A DNA stretch of 64,000 nt from Saccharothrix violaceirubra (GTDB lineage: Bacteria; Actinomycetota; Actinomycetes; Mycobacteriales; Pseudonocardiaceae). Each line of letters starts with the position of its first letter. Within the stretch, counting starts at the first letter, position 1. Below the pieces are notes generated by a model. The model saw nothing but the letters and a program-made list of their open reading frames with translations. It did no database searches and was not told where the DNA came from. Shown piece by piece: positions 1 to 9,221 of this stretch. The stretch is taken from positions 3,906,001 to 3,970,000 of the forward strand of contig NZ_JACHJS010000001.1 of NCBI RefSeq assembly GCF_014203755.1, read 5' to 3'. The position numbers and the translations under genes are program-made.

Positions 1-29
1 ACCGCGCAGGGGGGACGCGTGCGGGGTGG

Positions 30-59
30 CCGGGCCGCCGGGGAGGCGACCCGGCCCGG
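30..59 (-). terminator. Hairpin after flavin reductase gene
   Basis: An 8-bp GC stem (CCGGGCCG with CGGCCCGG) lies ten bases beyond the stop codon of the minus-strand flavin reductase gene. There is no T tract, which is common for actinomycete terminators. Confidence 0.45.
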
Positions 60-68
60 GTCGTGGTG

Positions 69-572
69 TCAGGCCGTGGCGCGGTGGAACTTGCCGCCGG
101 CGTAGACCATCGCGTCGACGCCGACCGGTCCCAGGCCCGCGGCGAGCACCCGGCCGACGAAGATCGAGTGCGTGCCGCCCTCGTGGTCGTGGGCCAGTTC
201 GCACTCCAGCCACGCCGACGCGCCCTCCAGCAGCGGCACGCCGGTCGCCGCACCGACCCGCACCGGGACCGCGGCGAACAGGTCCGCGCCGCGCGGCCGG
301 GAGCTGTCGGCGAACCGCCGTGCGACGTCCTGCTGGTCGGCGCTGAGCAGCGACACGCCGAACGTGCCCGCGGCGGTGATGGACCGGTGCATGGTCGCCG
401 TCCGCGCGACGCACGCCAGCACCTGCGGCGGGTCCAGCGACAGCGACGTGAACGCGTTGGCCGTCATCGCGTTCACGTGCTCGCCGCCCACGGTCAGCAC
501 CACCACGCCGGTGGCGTAGCGCGACATCGCGTCGCGCAACGACACCGTGTCGATGGTCGGGGATTCGGGCAT
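69..572 (-). CDS. Flavin reductase-domain protein (FMN-binding)
   Basis: A 167-residue single-domain protein of the flavin reductase-like (HpaC/RutF-type) FMN-binding split-barrel family. It opens with the family pattern 'LRDAMSRYATGVVVLT', followed by 'VNAMTANAFTSLSLDPPQVL', which lies at the flavin site, and ends with 'DAMVYAGGKFHRA'. Such proteins use NAD(P)H to supply reduced flavin to a partner monooxygenase or act as small oxidoreductases. No monooxygenase lies beside it, so the partner and substrate are unknown. The length is normal and ATG is the only sensible start. Confidence 0.85.
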   Translation of the reverse strand: MPESPTIDTVSLRDAMSRYATGVVVLTVGGEHVNAMTANAFTSLSLDPPQVLACVARTATMHRSITAAGTFGVSLLSADQQDVARRFADSSRPRGADLFAAVPVRVGAATGVPLLEGASAWLECELAHDHEGGTHSIFVGRVLAAGLGPVGVDAMVYAGGKFHRATA

Positions 573-688
573 GCGGCACTCCTGTCTCGTGCGCCCCGGC
601 GGGACCCGGGGCGGACTGTCGGGAGCGGACTCCTAGGACGTCTGGCCTGCCCAGGACGTCTCGCCGCTGGAATCGTCACAGCCGCCGG

Positions 689-1318
689 TCACCGCGGGTT
701 CACCGACGGCTCCCGTGCCGGGCACCACACCTCGACCCGCCGGCCGAGGAACGCCACCAGCCGGTCGCCGGCCCGCGCCTGCTCCGGACACAGGATCTCG
801 GGCCCGAACTGCGGCCGTCGGGGTATCGGGACCACGGCGTGCGCGAGGCGGAGCAGATCGGTCGCCAGGTCGGCCGGGATCACGGCGGGCAGGTCGCACG
901 AGCGTGCGATGTCCCAGCCGTGCACGGCCAGTTCCAGCGCGCCGGTGTTGGCCAGCACGATGCCGTGCACCGAATGCCGGCCCACGGCGACCGTCGCCTC
1001 GTCCGCCGACTCGTCCCACGCCTCCAGCAGGAGAGCGCTCTCGCGGTCGAACGTCGAGAGCACGTCGTCGGCCCGGTCCGGGTCCAGCGGCGCCGGCTCC
1101 GGGAACACCCGGGAACTCTCGACGGCTTCCCGTAACGCCACCACGGTCTCGTTGACGTGCCACAGCAACCGCCACAGGTCCCAGCCCTCGCACGGCGTGG
1201 GCCGGGTGAGCTGCGGGTACCGGACCTGGGCGGTCACTTCCCTGGCGTAGCGGGTGGCGCGTTCGAGGAGGCCGTTGCGCTGCTGGACGACCGCCAGCAG
1301 GTCCGTGCCGTCGATCAC
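689..1318 (-). CDS. DinB/maleylpyruvate isomerase-like, mycothiol-type fold protein
   Basis: A 209-residue protein of the maleylpyruvate isomerase N-terminal/DinB four-helix family, often called mycothiol-dependent enzymes in actinobacteria. Putative metal ligands are visible as the His in 'RLLWHVNETV' (about residue 54) and the Glu and His of 'ALELAVHGWDIA' (about residues 129 and 133). The GTG start at 1318 overlaps the TGA of the sigma-factor gene (GTGA), so the two genes are translationally coupled. A coupled gene of this fold next to an ECF sigma factor could serve as an accessory or response enzyme. The substrate is not predictable. Confidence 0.75.
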   Translation of the reverse strand: MIDGTDLLAVVQQRNGLLERATRYAREVTAQVRYPQLTRPTPCEGWDLWRLLWHVNETVVALREAVESSRVFPEPAPLDPDRADDVLSTFDRESALLLEAWDESADEATVAVGRHSVHGIVLANTGALELAVHGWDIARSCDLPAVIPADLATDLLRLAHAVVPIPRRPQFGPEILCPEQARAGDRLVAFLGRRVEVWCPAREPSVNPR

Positions 1319-2379
1319 GCCGGGTTCGCCTCCACGTTCGCTTCCGCGGGCAGGACCTGGGGCAGACCGAAGGTGCCGAACAGACTGCGGTCCTCGATGA
1401 CCTCGATGCGCTCGAACCCGGACGTGCTGATGGTGAGCACGTCGATGGTGTACGAGCGGTACACGCCGTCCTCGCCCGCACGGTAGACGCCGAAGCCGGG
1501 TCGGCCGTTGACCGAGATCGGCACCATGCGGCACTGGCCCACGGCCGGGCAGTGCGCCAGGAACCGCACGATCGCCGCACGGCCGGACAGCACCGTGTCC
1601 GAGGGCTGCCGGCGGCACACCGCGTCCTCGGTGAGCAGGTAGACCAGGGCGTTGATGTCGCCGGTCTCGAACGCGGCGGCGTACTCGGCGAGGAAGCCGC
1701 GCAACGTCACGTCGTCCGGCTCGTCCACCTCGGTCACGGTCGGCGCCTGGGCGAGCTGGGCGCGGGCACGCCGCAGCATGCTGTGCACGGCGGTGCCGGA
1801 CGTGCCGAGCAGGTCGGCGATCTCGTTGGCCTGCCAGCTCAGCACGTCGCGCAGGATCAGCACGGCGCGCTGGCGGGGCGACAGCCGCTCCCACATGACC
1901 AGCAGGGCCCGGCGGCGGTCCTCGCGGGTCGCCACGATCATCGCCGGGTCCACCTGCTCGGCGGCCTCGGCCGCGGTCTCGCGGGCCACCCGCGACGCCG
2001 CCTGCGGACCGCCCTCGGGCCACCCGGCGTCGCGGTCCTGGTCGCCTTCGGCGCCCGGGAACCCGAAGGGAACCGGCAGCCGCCGACGGCTCTCCAGGGC
2101 GTTGAGGCACACGTTCGTCGCGATCCGGTACAGCCAGGTGCGCAGCGACGACCGGCCCTCGAAGTCGCCGTACGAGCGCCAAGCCCGCAGGAACGTCTCC
2201 TGCACCTGGTCCTCGGCGTCGTGCACGGAGCCGAGCATCCGCTTGCAGTGCGCCAACAGCTCGGCGCGGAACGGGTCGGCGAGCTTCGCGAACTCCTCCG
2301 GACCGGCCATGGTGGCGGTCGCGGACCCGTCGCCGGGCACTTCCCCGACGGTGCCGGTCCGATCGTCGTGCGGTGTCAC
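1315..2379 (-). CDS. ECF RNA polymerase sigma factor with C-terminal SnoaL-like domain (SigG/SigX5 type)
   Basis: A 354-residue extracytoplasmic-function sigma factor. Region 2 is at about residues 35-100 ('AEDQVQETFLRAWRSYGDFE'), a low-complexity linker follows, region 4 is at about 180-225 ('LSPRQRAVLILRDVLSWQAN'), and a SnoaL/NTF2-like domain occupies about 235-345. This architecture matches ECF groups regulated by their own C-terminal domain instead of a separate anti-sigma factor. No anti-sigma gene is adjacent, which agrees. The gene overlaps its downstream partner by four bases and diverges from the exporter gene. Confidence 0.88.
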   Translation of the reverse strand: MTPHDDRTGTVGEVPGDGSATATMAGPEEFAKLADPFRAELLAHCKRMLGSVHDAEDQVQETFLRAWRSYGDFEGRSSLRTWLYRIATNVCLNALESRRRLPVPFGFPGAEGDQDRDAGWPEGGPQAASRVARETAAEAAEQVDPAMIVATREDRRRALLVMWERLSPRQRAVLILRDVLSWQANEIADLLGTSGTAVHSMLRRARAQLAQAPTVTEVDEPDDVTLRGFLAEYAAAFETGDINALVYLLTEDAVCRRQPSDTVLSGRAAIVRFLAHCPAVGQCRMVPISVNGRPGFGVYRAGEDGVYRSYTIDVLTISTSGFERIEVIEDRSLFGTFGLPQVLPAEANVEANPA

Positions 2380-2513
2380 TCGCTCCCCCTACGTCCGCGC
2401 GCGGCCTGCGGTCCGACGACTCCCGACGGACCTACAGTGGCAGACCGGCGGGACGCCGAAAATTCGTCGCGGCCCGGCGACGAATTTCCCGACCGGCGCC
2501 GGTCTACCCCACC

Positions 2514-3989
2514 GTGTCAGAGCAAACGGCCGCAGTGCCAACCGACAACCCGACCACGTCCACCCTCGACCCACGCCGTTGGAAGGCATTGGCCTTGCTG
2601 TGCACGGCGTACTTCATGATCATCGTCGACTCGCAGATCGTCATCCTGGCGCTGCCGTCGATCGAGTCCGAGCTGACCTTCGGCGTCAACGGCTCGCAGT
2701 GGGTGATGAGCGCCTACCTGCTGAGCTTCGGCGGCCTGCTGCTGTTCGGCGGGCGCACCGCCGACCTGCTCGGCGGGCGCAAGATGTTCATGGTCGGCAC
2801 CGCCCTGTTCCTCATCGCGTCCGTGGTCTGCGGTTTCGCGTGGACCGGCGGCGTGCTGATCATCGCCCGCGTCGTGCAGGGCATCGCGGCGGCCATCATG
2901 GCGCCCACCGCGATGGCCGTGCTCATGGCGACCTTCCCCGAGGGCAAGGAGCGCAACCGCGCCATCGGCATCTGGACCGGTGTCGGCGCGTTCGGCGCCA
3001 CCGCCGCGCTGCTCGTCGGCGGTTCCATCACCCAGGGCCTGGGCTGGGAGTGGATCTTCTTCATCAACATCCCGCTCGCGGGCGTCGTGCTGCTGGTCGG
3101 CCCGAAGCTGCTGCGGGAAACCGCCATCCGCGAGGGCAAGAAGTCCTACGACCCGTTCGGCGCGATCACCGTGACCGGCGCGCTGATCCTGCTGGCGTAC
3201 GGCATCGTCGAGGCGCCCGTGGTCGGCTGGGGTTCCGGCCAGACGCTGGGCATCCTGGCCGGCGCGGTCGTGCTGTTCGTGCTGTTCATCATCGCCGAGC
3301 GCAGCGCCAAGGCACCGCTGGTCCCGCTGCGCGTGTTCCGGCTGCGCTCGCTGGTCAGCGGCAACCTGATGACGCTGCTGGTGTCGATGACCATCTACGG
3401 CGGCGCGCTGATGATGTCCATCTACGCGCAGCAGGTGCTGGGCTACTCGGCCGTCCTGTTCGGCCTGAGCACGGCCATCTACGCGTTCATGTCCGTGGTC
3501 GGCTCGAACCTCGCCGGCCCGCTCACCACCAAGTTCGGCTACAAGAAGGTCGCCGTGTTCGGCGCCACCGCGCTGGCGCTCGGCGCGTACCTGCTCTCGC
3601 GCGTCACCGCCGACGGCAACTACTGGGCGGACCTGTTCCCGGCGATGGTCGTGTTCGGCTTCGGCATCGGCACCACCGTGGTGGCCTCGGCGATCGCCGC
3701 GCTGTCCAACGTCCCGGCCGACGAGTCGGGCCTGGCCTCGGGCATCAACAACTCGGTGTTCCAGATCGGTGCCGCCTTCGGCATCGCGCTGTGCACCACG
3801 GTGTCCGTCGCCTACACCGACACGGGTGCGGCGGTGGCCAAGGTCGGTCTGAACGCGGGTGTGCAGGCCGCGTTCCTGACCGCGTTCGTCTTCGCGGCGA
3901 CGTGCCTGGTGATCGCGCTGATCCTCAACCTGATCCGCGACCGGCAGCCGGCCGCGCAGCCGACCACGCCGGTCGTCGCCGGGCACTGA
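2514..3989 (+). CDS. DHA2-family MFS drug exporter (EmrB/QacA type)
   Basis: A 491-residue polytopic protein with about 14 hydrophobic segments, the usual number for the DHA2 drug:proton antiporters. Motif A is 'GGRTADLLGGRKMF', and the antiporter motif-C region lies around 'GATAALLVGGS'. The chosen start is GTG at 2514 (VSEQTAAV...), because the first membrane helix begins about 25 codons later and the upstream in-frame stretch is Arg-rich shadow sequence. There is no strong ribosome-binding site. The gene diverges from the ECF sigma gene and is followed by a good hairpin. The substrate is unknown. Confidence 0.88.
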   Translation: MSEQTAAVPTDNPTTSTLDPRRWKALALLCTAYFMIIVDSQIVILALPSIESELTFGVNGSQWVMSAYLLSFGGLLLFGGRTADLLGGRKMFMVGTALFLIASVVCGFAWTGGVLIIARVVQGIAAAIMAPTAMAVLMATFPEGKERNRAIGIWTGVGAFGATAALLVGGSITQGLGWEWIFFINIPLAGVVLLVGPKLLRETAIREGKKSYDPFGAITVTGALILLAYGIVEAPVVGWGSGQTLGILAGAVVLFVLFIIAERSAKAPLVPLRVFRLRSLVSGNLMTLLVSMTIYGGALMMSIYAQQVLGYSAVLFGLSTAIYAFMSVVGSNLAGPLTTKFGYKKVAVFGATALALGAYLLSRVTADGNYWADLFPAMVVFGFGIGTTVVASAIAALSNVPADESGLASGINNSVFQIGAAFGIALCTTVSVAYTDTGAAVAKVGLNAGVQAAFLTAFVFAATCLVIALILNLIRDRQPAAQPTTPVVAGH

Positions 3990-4044
3990 GGAACGTCCCG
4001 ACCAGCGTGGCGCGGTGTCCCCAGTCACCTCCGCCACGCCCATG

Positions 4045-4079
4045 GGTGGGCAAGATCACTCGTCCCGATCTTGCCCACC
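4045..4079 (+). terminator. Intrinsic-type terminator of the MFS gene
   Basis: A 13-bp stem (GGTGGGCAAGATC with GATCTTGCCCACC) and a 9-nt loop lie about 55 bases after the exporter stop codon. No T tract is present. Confidence 0.7.
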
Positions 4080-4503
4080 TCCCGGGTTCCCGATTGCGCG
4101 TTACCGAATTCGTTTTACCGAATTGCTTCACGACGAAATTAACCCATGGTTCACCGCCCGAACGGCATTCCGCATCGCCCGGAGGTCGGCGTCGCATTTC
4201 CACGCCCCGCACGCGCGCGTCACACACGCCGAACCCCCTGTAGACGACCCCCACAACGCGGACATCAGCGTTTCCGCTGTACGGACCATATGCCATCCGA
4301 GATGTCCGGTGATATGCTCACGCGGGGTCTGGGGAGGCCCCGGCACAACTCGGTTCCCCTGGTGAAGCCGCACTACGGAGGAACCGAAGTCTGCGCCTGA
4401 TCCGGTGTGCCGAAAACGTCGGCGACATACTTAGGATTCCCCGAGCCGCGGACACCGGAGTCGACGGGGACATATCGCGCACACCACTACCACTGGGGGT
4501 ACG
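4080..4503 (+). other. Non-coding leader region before SARP-like regulator
   Basis: About 420 bases with lower GC than the surroundings (AT-rich runs near 4100-4145 and 4285-4320) and no convincing ORF. It probably carries the promoter of the regulator at 4504. A purine run (GGGGG) sits just before the GTG start. No specific operator is recognised. Confidence 0.4.
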
Positions 4504-6384
4504 GTGCGTTTCAATCTGCTGGGACCGATGGAAGTGTTAATAGACGGGAAGCCCACTCCGCTCGGCGGGGCCAAACAGCGGGCGACCCTGGCCTTTCTGC
4601 TGATGAACCCGAACCGGGTCGTGGCCACCAGTAAATTGCTCAAGGCGCTGTGGACCGACGACATGCCGAAGTCGGCCCGCAAGATCCTCCAGAACGCCGT
4701 CTGGGGACTGCGCAGCCTGCTCACGACGGACCGCGAGGGCAGTGCGGCGGCGCTGGTGACCCAACCACCGGGCTACCTGTTGCAGCTCGATCCCGAGAAG
4801 ATCGACATGCACGTGTTCCTCCGCCTGGCCAAACAGGGCCGGGCGGCGTTGGCCACGGACCCGGAGGCCGCGTCGCGGCTGTTGCGGGAGGCGTTGACGC
4901 TCTGGCAGGGCCCGCCGCTGGCCGACCTGGTCGAGACCGGCGTCTCCTGGCCGGAGCTGACCTCGTTGCAGAACACCAGGTTGGACGCCATGGAGGACTA
5001 CTTCGAGGCGGAACTGGCCCGGGGCCGGCACCAGGCGGCGATCGACGAGCTGGAACTGATGGTGGAGAGCGAGCCGCTGCGCGAGCGCTCCTGCGGCCAG
5101 CTCATGCTGGCCCTGTACCGCAGCGGGCGGCAAGCCGACGCCCTGCGCGTGTACGGCCGGGTGCGCGCCGCGCTCGTCGGCGAGCTGGGACTGGAGCCCG
5201 GCCGTGAACTCCAGAAGCTGCAAAGCGCCATCCTCAGCCACGACCCCGGGTTGGCCGCGGTCGCACCGGCGCCCACGGCCCCCGAACCGCGGGCGGCCAC
5301 GACCGTCCGGCGGCACGCGGGCGGCACCGGCGTGGCGATGATCAAGGTGCAGCCGACGGGCACCCACCGCGACCACCCGCTGCTCGACCTGGTCGCCCGC
5401 GTGACGGGCGAGGAGGTCGAGCGGTTCGGCGGCCGGGTGACCGCGTCGATCGGCTCGGTCTCGCTGGCGCTGTTCGACCAGGACGGCACCGGCGAGACGG
5501 GCGAGTTGCGCGCGGTGCGGGCCGCCGCCGCGATCACCGGCCGGCTGCCCGACGACGACCGGCACGCGTTGACGTTCCAGGCGGCGGTCTCCGCCGGGTC
5601 GGCGTCGGCGGGTCAATCCGGCGTGCGGCCGGTCGGCACCGTCGCGGTGAGCCGCGCGACGCTGGCCGACTGCGAGAACCTGCTGGCCCACGTGCCCGAC
5701 GGCGAGATCTGGGTCAGCGAACGCGTCCACCGCTCGACCGGGTCGGCGGTCGCCTACCAGCGGGTGACCGAGGCATGGGTGCCGGCGTGGCGGGTGCTCG
5801 ACGCCGACCCGTTCCACCGGCACGGCGACCTGTCGTGCGACCGCCGGGGGCACGAGCTGGGCCTGCTCACCGGGTTGCTCGACCTCGTGCGCGTGCGCGA
5901 CCAACCGCACCTGGTGACCCTGGTCGGCGCGCCGGACACCGGCAAGTCGCGCCTGGTGGCCGACTTCGAGCGGCTGATCGCCGAGAACCGCACCGCGGAC
6001 CTGCTGCGCACGCCGATCCCGGCGGACGTGGCGGGCGACGGCATCCGGGCCGTGCAGTCCCGGATCGTCGACGTGCACTGCGGTGCCGAACTGGGCCGCC
6101 CGCTGGTGATCCTGATCGACGACCTGCACCGGGCCTCGGACGCGCTGCTGGACCGGGTCGACGACCTCGTCGACTGCCGGCGCGACCTGCCGCTGCTGGT
6201 GATCGGCACGACCCGGCCGAGCCTGCTCGACCGGCGGCCGGAATGGGGTCTGGGCAAGCACAACGCCACGACCATCACGCTCAGCCCGCCGCGTGTGGGC
6301 GGGCTGCCGGGTCGGACCGCCGCGTGCGTGGGCCACGACCGGCGCCTGGTCCGGCCGGACCAGGCGGTGCCCTGCCCGGCCTGA
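4504..6384 (+). CDS. SARP-type BTAD regulator with cyclase-like and AAA segments, C-terminally short
   Basis: A 626-residue protein. An OmpR-type winged helix at about 1-95 (MRFNLLGPMEVLIDGKPTPL) is followed by a bacterial transcriptional activation domain to about 245. A region at about 280-435 resembles a class III nucleotide cyclase fold ('GTVAVSRATLADCENLLAHV', 'DGEIWVS') but lacks a recognisable catalytic pair. An AAA/STAND segment then has Walker A 'GAPDTGKS' and Walker B 'LVILIDDLHRAS'. The protein stops soon after 'TTRPSLLDRRPEWG', where relatives continue with several hundred residues of helical repeats. The end is therefore probably truncated. The start is GTG behind GGGGG. A regulator controlling unknown targets is inferred. 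Confidence 0.75.
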   Translation: MRFNLLGPMEVLIDGKPTPLGGAKQRATLAFLLMNPNRVVATSKLLKALWTDDMPKSARKILQNAVWGLRSLLTTDREGSAAALVTQPPGYLLQLDPEKIDMHVFLRLAKQGRAALATDPEAASRLLREALTLWQGPPLADLVETGVSWPELTSLQNTRLDAMEDYFEAELARGRHQAAIDELELMVESEPLRERSCGQLMLALYRSGRQADALRVYGRVRAALVGELGLEPGRELQKLQSAILSHDPGLAAVAPAPTAPEPRAATTVRRHAGGTGVAMIKVQPTGTHRDHPLLDLVARVTGEEVERFGGRVTASIGSVSLALFDQDGTGETGELRAVRAAAAITGRLPDDDRHALTFQAAVSAGSASAGQSGVRPVGTVAVSRATLADCENLLAHVPDGEIWVSERVHRSTGSAVAYQRVTEAWVPAWRVLDADPFHRHGDLSCDRRGHELGLLTGLLDLVRVRDQPHLVTLVGAPDTGKSRLVADFERLIAENRTADLLRTPIPADVAGDGIRAVQSRIVDVHCGAELGRPLVILIDDLHRASDALLDRVDDLVDCRRDLPLLVIGTTRPSLLDRRPEWGLGKHNATTITLSPPRVGGLPGRTAACVGHDRRLVRPDQAVPCPA

Positions 6385-6392
6385 CCCGACCC

Positions 6393-6436
6393 GCGGAAGA
6401 GGGGGTGGCGCGTGGACGCGCCACCCCCTCTTCCGC
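6393..6436. terminator. Bidirectional terminator, perfect 20-bp stem
   Basis: A perfect 20-bp inverted repeat with a TGGA loop lies between two convergent genes, the SARP-like regulator on plus and the amine oxidase on minus. It starts nine bases after the regulator stop and ends ten bases before the oxidase stop. Confidence 0.9.
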
Positions 6437-6445
6437 CGTGCCCGG

Positions 6446-7861
6446 TCAGATGATCGACAGCGCCTGGGCCGCACCGATCTTGCCCGCCTCGATCGCACCC
6501 TCGATGTAGCCGTGCCAGGCCGCGGGCACGTCACCCGAGGCGAACACGACCCGGCCCTGCGGCTGGTGGATGGCCGGCACCTGCTGGAGGAGCTGGCCGG
6601 GGCTGCGCAGCGCCCAACCGCCCTGTGCCCACGGGTCGCGCCACCACGAGTGCGCCCGGAACCCGCGCACCGTCGCGCCCGGCAGGATCGTGCGCACCTT
6701 GGCCTGGACGTCCGCGACACTGGCCAGGTTGATGGTCGGGTCGACGGTGAAGCCGACCACGAGCTGGTCGCCGTTCGCCAGTTCGGTCTGCGGCACGATC
6801 CACGACATCGGCGCGCCCTCGGCACCGAGCGCGAACGGCAGCCGGGGGCCGCCCGCCAACCGGATCAGCAGCTTGGCCGCGTTCGGCACACCGACGCCCT
6901 GGGTGGTCGCCGCCGTGTGCACGGCGGGCAGACCCGGGGTGAAGTCGATGGTGTGCCACACGTTCACCGGCGCGGTGACCACGACGGCCGGCGCGCGGTA
7001 CCGGGCGCCCGAGCGCGTGGTCACCACGACCCGGCCCGGTTCCTGCGTCACGGACACGACCGGCGAGTTCAGCCGCAGGTCGGGCCGGGCGTCGGCGAGG
7101 ATCGCGCCCAGCAGCGCGCCCGTGCCGCCCTCGATCAGGTACTCCTGGAGTTCGTTCCAGCCCTGCCCGGTGTGCCCGCCGCCGGCCCACGCCTGCGCGA
7201 ACGCGGTCAGCGCGCCACGCGTGCTGGTACCGCCGGAGAACACACCGGTCATGCCGCCCAGCCACAACCTGTCCTGAGTGGACAGAGTCAACTGGTTCAG
7301 CCTGTCCTGCAACGACAACGGCTCGTAGTTCGCGAGCACGCCCTGCGCGTACAGCGGGTTCCGGGGCTGCGGGAAGTAGTCCGCCGAGCCCTCGAAAAGC
7401 TGTGCCAACAAGGAGTTCAGGTGGTCGTTGGCGGTCAGGAAGTCGACCTCCTGCTGCGCGCCGGACGCGTTCGGGAAGAACGCGCGCAGCGGCAGCGGAC
7501 CACCGGGCTTCGTGGCGATGCCGTACCGGTTCAACTCGGCGATCGCGTTGGTGTGCACGTCGCCCACCCACTGGCCGCCGAACTCGATCGTCTGCCCCTC
7601 GAAGGAACTGGTCCAGGTCCGACCGCCGACACGGCCCCTGGCCTCGATCACCAACGGCCGCAACCCGGCCGCGCGCAGGTCACGTGCCGCCGTGACGCCG
7701 GCGAACCCCGAACCGATGACGATGACGTCGGCCCAGCCGCCGGTCTCCTCGGCGCCGGCCACCGCCGGAGTCGCGACCAGTCCGGCCGCCGCCACCCCCG
7801 CCGCCGCCTTGAGCACCGAACGCCGTCCGACGACGCGCTGCTCCTGCTCCCCGCTGCTCAT
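6446..7861 (-). CDS. Tat-exported flavin monoamine oxidase
   Basis: A 471-residue FAD-dependent amine oxidase. The N-terminus has a twin-arginine signal ('GRRSVLKAAAGVAAAGLVAT'), so the folded protein should be exported. The dinucleotide-binding motif is 'VIVIGSGFAGVTAARDL' (about residues 45-61) with the usual 'EARGRVGGRTWT'. The C-terminal FAD motif is 'VFASGDVPAAWHGYIEGAIE'. The reaction is oxidative deamination of an amine to aldehyde, ammonia and hydrogen peroxide. The particular amine cannot be told from sequence. Transcription ends at the perfect stem at 6393-6436. Confidence 0.9.
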   Translation of the reverse strand: MSSGEQEQRVVGRRSVLKAAAGVAAAGLVATPAVAGAEETGGWADVIVIGSGFAGVTAARDLRAAGLRPLVIEARGRVGGRTWTSSFEGQTIEFGGQWVGDVHTNAIAELNRYGIATKPGGPLPLRAFFPNASGAQQEVDFLTANDHLNSLLAQLFEGSADYFPQPRNPLYAQGVLANYEPLSLQDRLNQLTLSTQDRLWLGGMTGVFSGGTSTRGALTAFAQAWAGGGHTGQGWNELQEYLIEGGTGALLGAILADARPDLRLNSPVVSVTQEPGRVVVTTRSGARYRAPAVVVTAPVNVWHTIDFTPGLPAVHTAATTQGVGVPNAAKLLIRLAGGPRLPFALGAEGAPMSWIVPQTELANGDQLVVGFTVDPTINLASVADVQAKVRTILPGATVRGFRAHSWWRDPWAQGGWALRSPGQLLQQVPAIHQPQGRVVFASGDVPAAWHGYIEGAIEAGKIGAAQALSII

Positions 7862-7888
7862 CTACTGGTGCTCCCCTGATCCAGACGA

Positions 7889-7944
7889 CAGGTCCGAAAC
7901 CCCCGGCCTCGCGCGCGGACGCGCGAGCCGGGGTCCGGGACCTG
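7889..7944 (-). terminator. Long hairpin between lipoprotein and amine oxidase genes
   Basis: An outer CAGGTCC/GGACCTG stem encloses an inner 15-bp stem with one bulged base and a CGGA loop. It lies downstream of the lipoprotein stop at 7996 and upstream of the amine oxidase start, and so probably terminates the lipoprotein transcript. Confidence 0.65.
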
Positions 7945-7995
7945 TCTATCGACCGGCGGGCACAGGCCGGCAACTGTGGATCCACCGCACGTTCA

Positions 7996-9144
7996 TCAGG
8001 TGCCTTGGTCGTCGAGGTCGACGATCTGGGCGGCGCCGTAGCGCGTGTCGGTGCCGGGGTCGGTCACGGAGGCGGTGTAGAGCGTGTCGTCGCCGGGTGC
8101 GACGGCGAGCGCGGGGATGTAGTCGTCCTCGAAACCGACCAGCGTGTCCACGATCCGGGCCGTCGCGGTGTCGACGACCGCCACCACCGGGCCGTCCGCC
8201 GCGGTGCGCTGGTCGCGTGCGACGTAGACCGCGCTCCCGTCGTGCCGCACGGCGACCGCGCGCACGTGCTCGCCGCCGTTGTCGACCGGGATCGTGGCGA
8301 CCAGGCGCTCGTGCACCGGGTCGACCACCAGGAGGTCCCGGTAGGAGCCCACGGCGTAGATGCGCTGCCCGTCGTCGCTGAGCACGGGGTTGAGCGCCGG
8401 GTGGTACACGCCCTGGTTGGGCGGCAGCAGGCCGATGTCGGAGACGAACCGGGGCGTCGTGGTGGTGATGTCGTAGGTCTCCAGCGCCACCTGGGATTCC
8501 GTCCGGTTCTTCGACCAGCCGGACGTGGTCGCGTACAGGCGGGTGCCGTCCGGGCTGACCAGCGCGCCGTTGGCCAGGTCGCGCTTGAGCGCCGTCTGCC
8601 CGACGACGGTCGCCGTGCCGACGTCCACCACGAAGATCCGACCGGGCAGCCCGAGCAGCGCGCTCTGGTCGTCGAACAGGTAGACGTGGCGGCCGTCGCG
8701 GGCGACCGCGAGCGCACCGAGGCCGACGGTGTCGGGCGGCACCACGGTCGCCGCGGTGGCGCCGGTCGCGGTGTCGAGCACCACCAGCCGGTGGGAGGTG
8801 ATCACGTGGAGCCACCGCCCGTCGCCGCTCAGGGCCATCCCGCGCACCCACGTGTCGTCGGGGTCGGTGTCGAACGTGTAGGTCGCCACGATTTCCCGCC
8901 GGGCGTTGTCCAGCACCTGGACCCGTTTGTCCTCCTCGGAGAACGTGGCCGAGGCGAAATAGGACGACCGGCCGTCCGGCGCGACCACCAGGTGTCCGGG
9001 CGAGAGGCGACCGAGCGGGACCATGGTGATCTCCACCTCGTCGTCGCCGGAAATGTCCGCGGCACAAGCGGCCAACAGGCCGAGCGCGGCCACCACTCCG
9101 ATCACTGATCGACGCGAGGATGAAAGCACCGCCGCCCCCCTCAT
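7996..9144 (-). CDS. Secreted lipoprotein, YncE-like beta-propeller
   Basis: A 382-residue protein with a type II signal peptide and lipobox 'LGLLAACAAD', so it should be anchored to the outer face of the membrane. The rest is repeated blades of the YncE/quinoprotein type, with recurring patterns such as 'VVAPDGRSSYFA', 'VSPDGTRLYAT' and 'LSDDGQRIYAV' across residues 40-375. Propellers of this type bind partners or ligands, and no catalytic residue set is visible. It is followed by a hairpin and does not share an operon with its neighbours. Confidence 0.8.
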   Translation of the reverse strand: MRGAAVLSSSRRSVIGVVAALGLLAACAADISGDDEVEITMVPLGRLSPGHLVVAPDGRSSYFASATFSEEDKRVQVLDNARREIVATYTFDTDPDDTWVRGMALSGDGRWLHVITSHRLVVLDTATGATAATVVPPDTVGLGALAVARDGRHVYLFDDQSALLGLPGRIFVVDVGTATVVGQTALKRDLANGALVSPDGTRLYATTSGWSKNRTESQVALETYDITTTTPRFVSDIGLLPPNQGVYHPALNPVLSDDGQRIYAVGSYRDLLVVDPVHERLVATIPVDNGGEHVRAVAVRHDGSAVYVARDQRTAADGPVVAVVDTATARIVDTLVGFEDDYIPALAVAPGDDTLYTASVTDPGTDTRYGAAQIVDLDDQGT

Positions 9145-9221
9145 TCGGACCGGGAACCGAGCCTAGTGCCGACCGGAGCACCGGGCGCAGCGTTTTCCGG
9201 CCGGCGGCGCACTATTCCCCG

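Noticed and set aside
63..1250. Long plus-strand open frame over the first genes
   Set aside because: Arg/Gly/Pro-rich shadow of the minus-strand flavin reductase and DinB-like genes. No family signature.
2517..4043. Minus-strand open frame of about 500 codons opposite the MFS gene
   Set aside because: His/Gln/Arg/Asp-rich composition typical of an antisense shadow, against a clear 14-helix transporter on plus.
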